64,000 nucleotides of DNA from Mercurialis annua (lineage: Eukaryota > Streptophyta > Magnoliopsida > Malpighiales > Euphorbiaceae): positions 46,299,651-46,363,650 of the forward strand of contig NC_065571.1 in NCBI RefSeq assembly GCF_937616625.2, written 5' to 3'. The notes beneath the pieces were generated by a model that was not told the DNA's origin, did no database searches, and saw nothing but the letters and a program-made list of their open reading frames with translations. Within the stretch, counting starts at the first letter, position 1, and each line of letters opens with the position of its first letter. Positions 58,380 to 64,000 of this stretch are shown piece by piece. The position numbers were made by a program, and so were the translations under genes.

Positions 58380-61300
58380 TTTGGTTTCAAACCAAGGCCA
58401 TTGCTTGCTATGTGTTTACTCTGTTAAGTATTGTTGTGTCTTAGGAACTACTGCGGAATTAGGATTCGTGTCTTGTCTTTTAAACGTCATCATTTGTTTT
58501 CAAACCTTCAGCCTACATCCTATAGGTGATGTCTGTCAGTCCTTATTTGGTCTTGATGCTTTGATTGACAATTTATTTCACTTGGATGTTAATTGCTGTG
58601 TTTTATCATGTTGAGATTATTTTACTTGGGTGATTATAATTGCTTTTGATTTCTCGGGAAATCATAGGTTGGTAAATTTTCCTAAAGACTCATACTTGGG
58701 TATGATGTTTGATAAAATTTATGGTAATGTTACAGTTATTTTACGTGATGCGTTGAACTGCTTTTGCCTTGTTAATAAAGTACATCTTGGCTTTGGCCTC
58801 AATTGTTGATGTTATATGTGATCGTATGTTGGACGTTAGCCTTATTTTTCAATTAAAGAGATTTTGGGTTAAACCTTAAAAACGTGTTTGATGGTCATGC
58901 ATTGTTTGACCACATGTTGATTTAGAGATTTTTATCGAGAATATTGTTTTATCCGATTTGTATTTCGGCATAGAATTATAAGAGAAGTTTAAATTTAAAT
59001 TCTTAAAAAGATGGTTTTTGGTTCAGTTGCCAGTAAATATTTTGAAATATTATGTTTGGTCTGGTGTTAACAAGCGATGGTTTCAAATGATGTTTTATGA
59101 GATAAGTCATTGTTTTAAGAATTTAACGTTGAAGTTATTTTATCATGCTGTAGTATGCCAGCATTTTAAATTTTTGGGATTTACAGAATAGATGTTTGAA
59201 ATCAAAGATTTCTCACTTGAGTTTTAAATTACCGTTTAGCGGTTGGTTTAAATTGAGCTCCCAAAATTTGAAGGGATGGAAATTTTATTAAAATACTTTT
59301 CCGGATTTATAAATATTTTAAATACGTTTTATAAACGATTGTTTTGGGTTCGACTTGGGTCACCCAAATTTAGGAGTTGAGCTTGATAGTTGTAATGACT
59401 CGGCTAGCTCGATAATTTTATTGTCTGAAATTCTTGGGTATCCGTTTTAAAGCAACTGATTAATAAGAAGAGATTTTTACAAAATGTGATTTTGTTTTAA
59501 ACTTGGGGCTCAGCAAAATTTGGAAGTTTTCGTATTTGTTTTTAATTTCAAAACGAATTTTGAAGCGTACTATTAAAGGACGATATATTTACATGGTAAA
59601 TTTATAATGAGATTTCAAGGAAATGTTGTGGCATATCCTGATTTGTTTTAAGAATGCTTGAGTAAATTGTGTTCAATGGCATGGTTTCGTGGTTTTCGAT
59701 TTTCAGATTTGTTATCTTGTGAACATTATTTGTGTTTTATAACTCGCTTGTCTGTTGGACTAAGTTGATTGTTTTAGTTTTGTCTCTTCGTGCGGTGTAG
59801 CACGTGAGATGATCTAATCATGTGGTTATGGTTGCCTTACCTCGATGTATAGTTTTGACCTTTGAGTAAGATCTTCTTTTAGATCTTCTTTCTCTTTTGT
59901 TCGGTTTTGGGTTGCGTCGGGCTTTGCTGTTTCTGTTTCGTGGATCGAAACCTTGGGGTTTCGATATCGAGGAATACGAGGGAAGTACTTCCTTCGGATT
60001 GGCTGATGATATCTGATTATCCTAGATCGGATATTGAAAACTCTGAACCGAGAAGATAGATCGGTGTATTAATGCACTGGTGTTCCATCAAGTCTGATGA
60101 TGCGATGCGGGAGCTGGCGGTAGATTTGGTAAGAACGTTTGATGTGTTATTTCTTTGGGAATGAGTTTCAATTAGGGTTTAGGGTAGTGTGATATTTATG
60201 CAGGAGAGTTGTAACAGAATTTTAGGTTGAATTATTTTATAGCATCGAATGTTGCTAGGGTGCAAGGAATTTTGAGAAATATTTGAGGTTATCGAGTGCA
60301 CATCTCACAGAGTGCAACGTCTAGCAAATGTTTTATTAAGAAATGGATTTCAAAGATTGATTTGCTGAAATTTGAAATATTTTCAACACGTAATTGTGCC
60401 CAGACATATCATGAACATGCATGTTGAATGTCATGAATAGGGTTGCATTGAACACAGAGTATGTTCACTAAACTATAAGATAAATTAATAATTAATACAT
60501 GCACAATAGTACATGCATCACGTGCATAGAAATTATTAGGGTTGGATGCAACTCTTTGGGGATGAGAGATGTCATCACCCTGGCGCACAATTATGTAAAA
60601 TAGATTTTATCGATAAAGTGTTTTTAGAAAGATGTCTTAGAACAAACTCGCGAGTCCCTTTGGGGTAAATGTATTTATAAAGCTGTGGAATTTCAAATGA
60701 TTTTGAAACTGTTACCGGAAGGTAGCTAGACAAATACTCTGTGATGATGATGATGGTTATTAGATGTTTTTGCTGTGAGATTATGGTCTGTAGAATCAGA
60801 ATCTTGTGGTGGTGAGTAAGAATGATTTTGAGGTTGCGCTCGAGACATAGTTGTGCCAAGTGTGGTTTATGGTTAGAGTCAGAGTAGGAAGAGTTCATGA
60901 TAATTTTCGATTCGTGATTTAAGGATTTGTGAATTAAGGATATTGGTTTTGCTCATGTGTGTGTATACACTGTATTTTTAAAAGAAACCTTATCTTTCCA
61001 GATTGAAATTGTCCAAAGTATTTTGGTGTACTGATATAAGGTAGGTTTATAAACAAGAGATTTACATTGCTGATTTTATCTTTCTGAGAAAAGGGAGAAG
61101 TTTTGTCAAAATTGATTTAAAAGAGATAATAAATTTTTTCGCTTAAGCGATGTCTTCATATGGTGTTTTGTTTGAGAAAATTTAGAAGCGCTTTAAAATT
61201 TTGGTATGTTTGAAACATCAATGTGTATTTTGAATACGGAAAATTCTGCCACAGTTGGCTTTTTAAGTATAAATTATTTAAAGAGTGTTTTAACGAGTTT

Positions 61301-62458
61301 GATTTAAGAGAACATAAATTTTGACAGTCGAACTGTTTATAAATTTGCAAATATATTAGAAGTAAGAAAAAAAAAAAAAAAAAAAAAATTCAGATTTTAA
61401 AATGTGGAGGTTTTGAAATTTTTTCAAGGGTTTGCTAAACCGATGGTTTTTGAATGATAAAAGTATCCCGTTTTTTTTTTGAATGCAAAAGAAGGTGTAA
61501 GACGTTGAGTCTTTTAAATAGGGTGGAAAATTTTCTGTATATAAAATATTAGTATTAAAAGATTTTATAGGTTTTGAGCATAACTAACTATCCGGTCGAA
61601 GTAAACTAGTCGTTTTGATCTCTCGTTGTATACGAGACTGTAGTCAATTGATTGAATAATTTTGAGGATTTGAGTTCGATTTGGTTATATGAGATAGTTG
61701 ATTTAAAAAGATCGAAATCGCGGTTAATAGGTTTCGACAACCATGATTGGTTGATCGATTTTGTTATAGAGGGTATTATCGTAATGATGGATATCGTTGG
61801 GTCAGTTGTTGAACCCTTGGTTGGCGACAAAATTTTATGTTGTCAGATGCAGTCAATGTTTAGAGTAGTCGTGGCGTTATGTTTCTGAGTGATTGGAAGA
61901 ATCATTATGATGGATATTGGCTATCATTGAAATATAATTTATTTTGTTATCATGAGAGAGGTTCGCTTTTCTCTGAATTGCGATATGAGTTTTTGTGTTG
62001 TCGTTTCACAAGTTAATAGTATTATCGAGCTGGTACCAATCGTTAAGATTAGATGATTATTATAATGTTTGTTTGGGAACCGAAATATTATCTGAAGTTA
62101 TTGGGTTTTGATGTCGGTCATTTTGATGTCGAGATATTATAAGAGGATATAAGAAATTATTTTAGAACGATAGATTCTGACAGCTATGTTGCAGTGTTAT
62201 TGTTTTGTTAAGGCTAAAGAGTTTAGATTTTGGAGAACAACAGTTGAGTTAGCGCTTAGTCTTATAGTGGACACTGGAAATTTTATAATAGTTAGGTCTC
62301 GAACTGGTTTTGGAAACCACTCCGGTATATAGTAATTGTGGCTCCCAGTTGAATAATTGTTGATTATTCACATTGTATTGATCGAGTGATTGTTGGAGCA
62401 CCGAATTGATAGGATCCAAATTTTACGCTTATGTGTGTTGTAATCGTTATATTGCAAA
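58380..62458 (+). mobile_element. Non-coding interior of Tekay-type element
   Basis: This stretch should hold gag, protease, RT and most of integrase. No frame longer than about 110 codons exists, and none resembles these proteins. Short frames near 60575-60900 and 57585-57908 (minus) are unsupported. An A run occurs at about 61370-61388. The interior is therefore replaced or decayed. Confidence 0.65.
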
Positions 62459-62744
62459 GGGAAAAGGTGCAAAAATGACCCTAATGTATAGCCCGCGTCT
62501 CATGTTGGCACCTTATGTATTTCGGATCTCAAATATGACCCTAACGTCTTGAAAAAGTATCAAAAATGACCCTTCCGTTAACATTTCCGTTTAACGCCGT
62601 ACACATTTCTGTTTAACGGTGTCTATTTTTTGTGTTTTTTTGATACTTTTTCACAACGTTAGGGTCATATTTGAGATCCGAAATACATGAAGTGCCAACA
62701 AGAGACACGTGGTATACATGAGGGTCATTTTTATACCTTTTCCC
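62459..62744. mobile_element. Mutator-like MITE, 286 bp
   Basis: Ends GGGAAAAGGTGCAAAAATGA and (inverted) GGGAAAAGGTATAAAAATGA. An exact 9-bp duplication TATTGCAAA flanks it (62450-62458 and 62745-62753). The inner arms pair around AGGGTCATATTTGAGATCCG. It is nested in the Tekay interior. Confidence 0.88.
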
Positions 62745-62797
62745 TATTGCAAATCAGTTTCAGATTTGGGATTAGAGGTTCGTTTTGGCGTTAAGGA

Positions 62798-63151
62798 AAG
62801 TTGGCGCCGAGGTATATTGGCCCTTATGAGATTTTAGAGAGGATAGGAGCTGTGGCTTATCGTCTGGTTCTGCCGCCAGACATGTCGTTAGTACATCCTG
62901 TGTTTCATGTTTCTATGTTGAGAAAGTGCATTTCTGATCCTTCGCACGTGATTGTGCCTCAGAGTGTTGAGATTGACCAGGAGCTGTCCTATGAGGAGCA
63001 GCCAGTTGAGATTGTTGATACGCAAGTGCGTAAATTGCGGAACAAGGAGATTCCGATGGTCAAAGTTCTCTGGCGCAATCATTCTGTAGAGGAGTGCACT
63101 TGGGAGACCGAGTCGGATATGCGGAAACGTTATCCTTTCCTTTTTCCTTGA
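62798..63151 (+). pseudogene. Integrase C-terminus of Ty3/gypsy (chromovirus) polyprotein
   Basis: Encodes KLAPRYIGPYEILERIGAVA, then HPVFHVSMLRKC and, at the end, VLWRNHSVEECTWETESDM, followed by a stop. This is the terminal part of integrase with a chromodomain-like tail, as in Tekay/Del elements. An in-frame stop lies just upstream (62792-62794) and no ATG is available. It is the only coding remnant in the element. Confidence 0.8.
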
Positions 63152-63257
63152 GGTATGTGTGTCCTTGCTTATGTGTCTATAGTTACTTGTTTCTATGTGC
63201 TTTATGTGTTGTTATGATTTTAGATAGTTACGTTTTAATTCGAGGACGAATTTTTAT

Positions 63258-63271
63258 TAAGTTGGGGAGAA
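63258..63271 (+). promoter_or_regulatory. Polypurine tract of Tekay-type element
   Basis: AAGTTGGGGAGAA directly precedes the 3' LTR. It would prime plus-strand synthesis. Confidence 0.8.
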
Positions 63272-64000
63272 TGTAATATCCCGTATTTTTCTGTCATTAT
63301 TTTTTTTTAAATTATTTTAAATGTTATTTTATTTTATTTTACATTCCGCCAAACTTTAGGTAATTTATTATTATTTTTATTAAATATTTTAATTTAATTT
63401 AATTGGAATCACTCGTTGATTCGGTCAGGATTCGATTCATATTGCGTTGGTATTATTAAATCTTAAAAGAAATAAAAACAAAATAAAAACAAAAGAAAAA
63501 GAGGAGTTAAAATGAAATAAGATTCATGCATGATATCCATGCAATTCACGTTGTCCATTTTCCTTCTTAAGGCTTAATTAAGCCCATTTTTTTGTTTTAA
63601 CATAACAAGCCCATTTTTATTTTTAACCTTCAATATAAGAACCAGAAACAATGCCGCTACACCTGAGACCCTCATATTCTGTTACTGAATTTCTTTTCTT
63701 TTCCAACCCTATAAGTACGTAATACTCCACGATTCATCCATTCCTTATTTTCATAAACCCTAGCCATCATTATTCATTCGATTCTCCGAGAATTTACACT
63801 ACAATTATTCTCCAAATTTCTTGGTTTTCATCGGTAAGTTTTCTATCTTTAATTTCAGTTTAAGCCTTATAACGGCAACTCCGTATAATTGAATCGTACT
63901 CATTCGTTTCTAGGTCGAAATCAAAACTGTTTGATCTCAGGCGTCCTAGACTCGTATACCTTCGATTCGATTCGTTCGCTTCGCTTAACGGTACGCCGTT
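63272..64000 (+). mobile_element. 3' LTR of Tekay-type element, cut by window end
   Basis: Matches 55425-56142 with one 11-bp insertion (a repeated AAATAAAAACA), two one-base T-run differences and one visible substitution. Such close identity implies recent insertion. The right end and target duplication are beyond the window. Confidence 0.88.

Noticed and set aside
58345..58614. An 89-codon frame overlapping the Tekay LTR end and primer site.
   Set aside because: It crosses the LTR border and primer binding site, and no gag-like sequence follows.

Overview
This is a plant nuclear genome window, most likely from a eudicot. It is AT-rich, its genes have GT..AG introns, and most of its length is transposable elements (TEs) nested in and between a few host genes. 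The host genes are three tandem cytosolic class II small heat shock protein (sHSP) genes and a duplicated pair of wall-associated receptor kinase (WAK) genes. No bacterial features, rRNA genes, true tRNA genes or CRISPR arrays were seen. The species cannot be named from what is visible.

Layout. 1-6700: AT-rich DNA with a 109-bp CACTA miniature element (MITE), a 36-bp minisatellite and a PIF/Harbinger element on the minus strand (transposase pseudogene plus Myb/SANT partner gene). The Harbinger element lies between the arms of a foldback element. 8000-15560: three sHSP copies, each with heat shock elements and a TATA box. The copies sit in segmental duplications since invaded by different MITEs. 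15900-20730: a Stowaway MITE, a Mutator-like MITE with long inverted repeats, and a decayed minus-strand LINE.

20730-44950: two paralogous WAK loci, both broken. WAK locus 1 keeps only its EGF exon (21287-21457) and its transmembrane-kinase exon (27546-28759); a long LINE and MITEs fill the intron between. Its 3' flank carries a 3.15-kb Mutator-like element with a 10-bp target duplication and a SINE with a 17-bp target duplication. WAK locus 2 (33504-44434) has all exons, but exon 1 is frameshifted and the EGF exon is split by a 2.3-kb Helitron inserted exactly within an AT dinucleotide of a CAT codon.

44990-64000: LTR retrotransposons. In order: a solo LTR with an AATTT target duplication; a gypsy LTR fragment; an Athila-like LTR and an inverted fragment related to it; an Athila-type element (LTR, primer site, gag-protease-RT frame); and, inserted in that RT frame, a Tekay/Del-type element. 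The Tekay element's two LTRs are almost identical over the part visible, but its 4.9-kb interior keeps only an integrase C-terminus, so it looks like a recently moved, non-autonomous element.

The sHSPs are probably heat-induced cytosolic chaperones and look intact. The WAKs would be plasma-membrane receptors, but neither locus can encode a full receptor without repair or unusual splicing. No convincing new biochemical system was seen. The more unusual signals are the exact Helitron insertion, stacked palindromes in Mutator-like and foldback elements, a tandem exon duplication in a TE-borne gene, inverted LTR modules inside an Athila coding frame, and the young but coding-poor Tekay copy.
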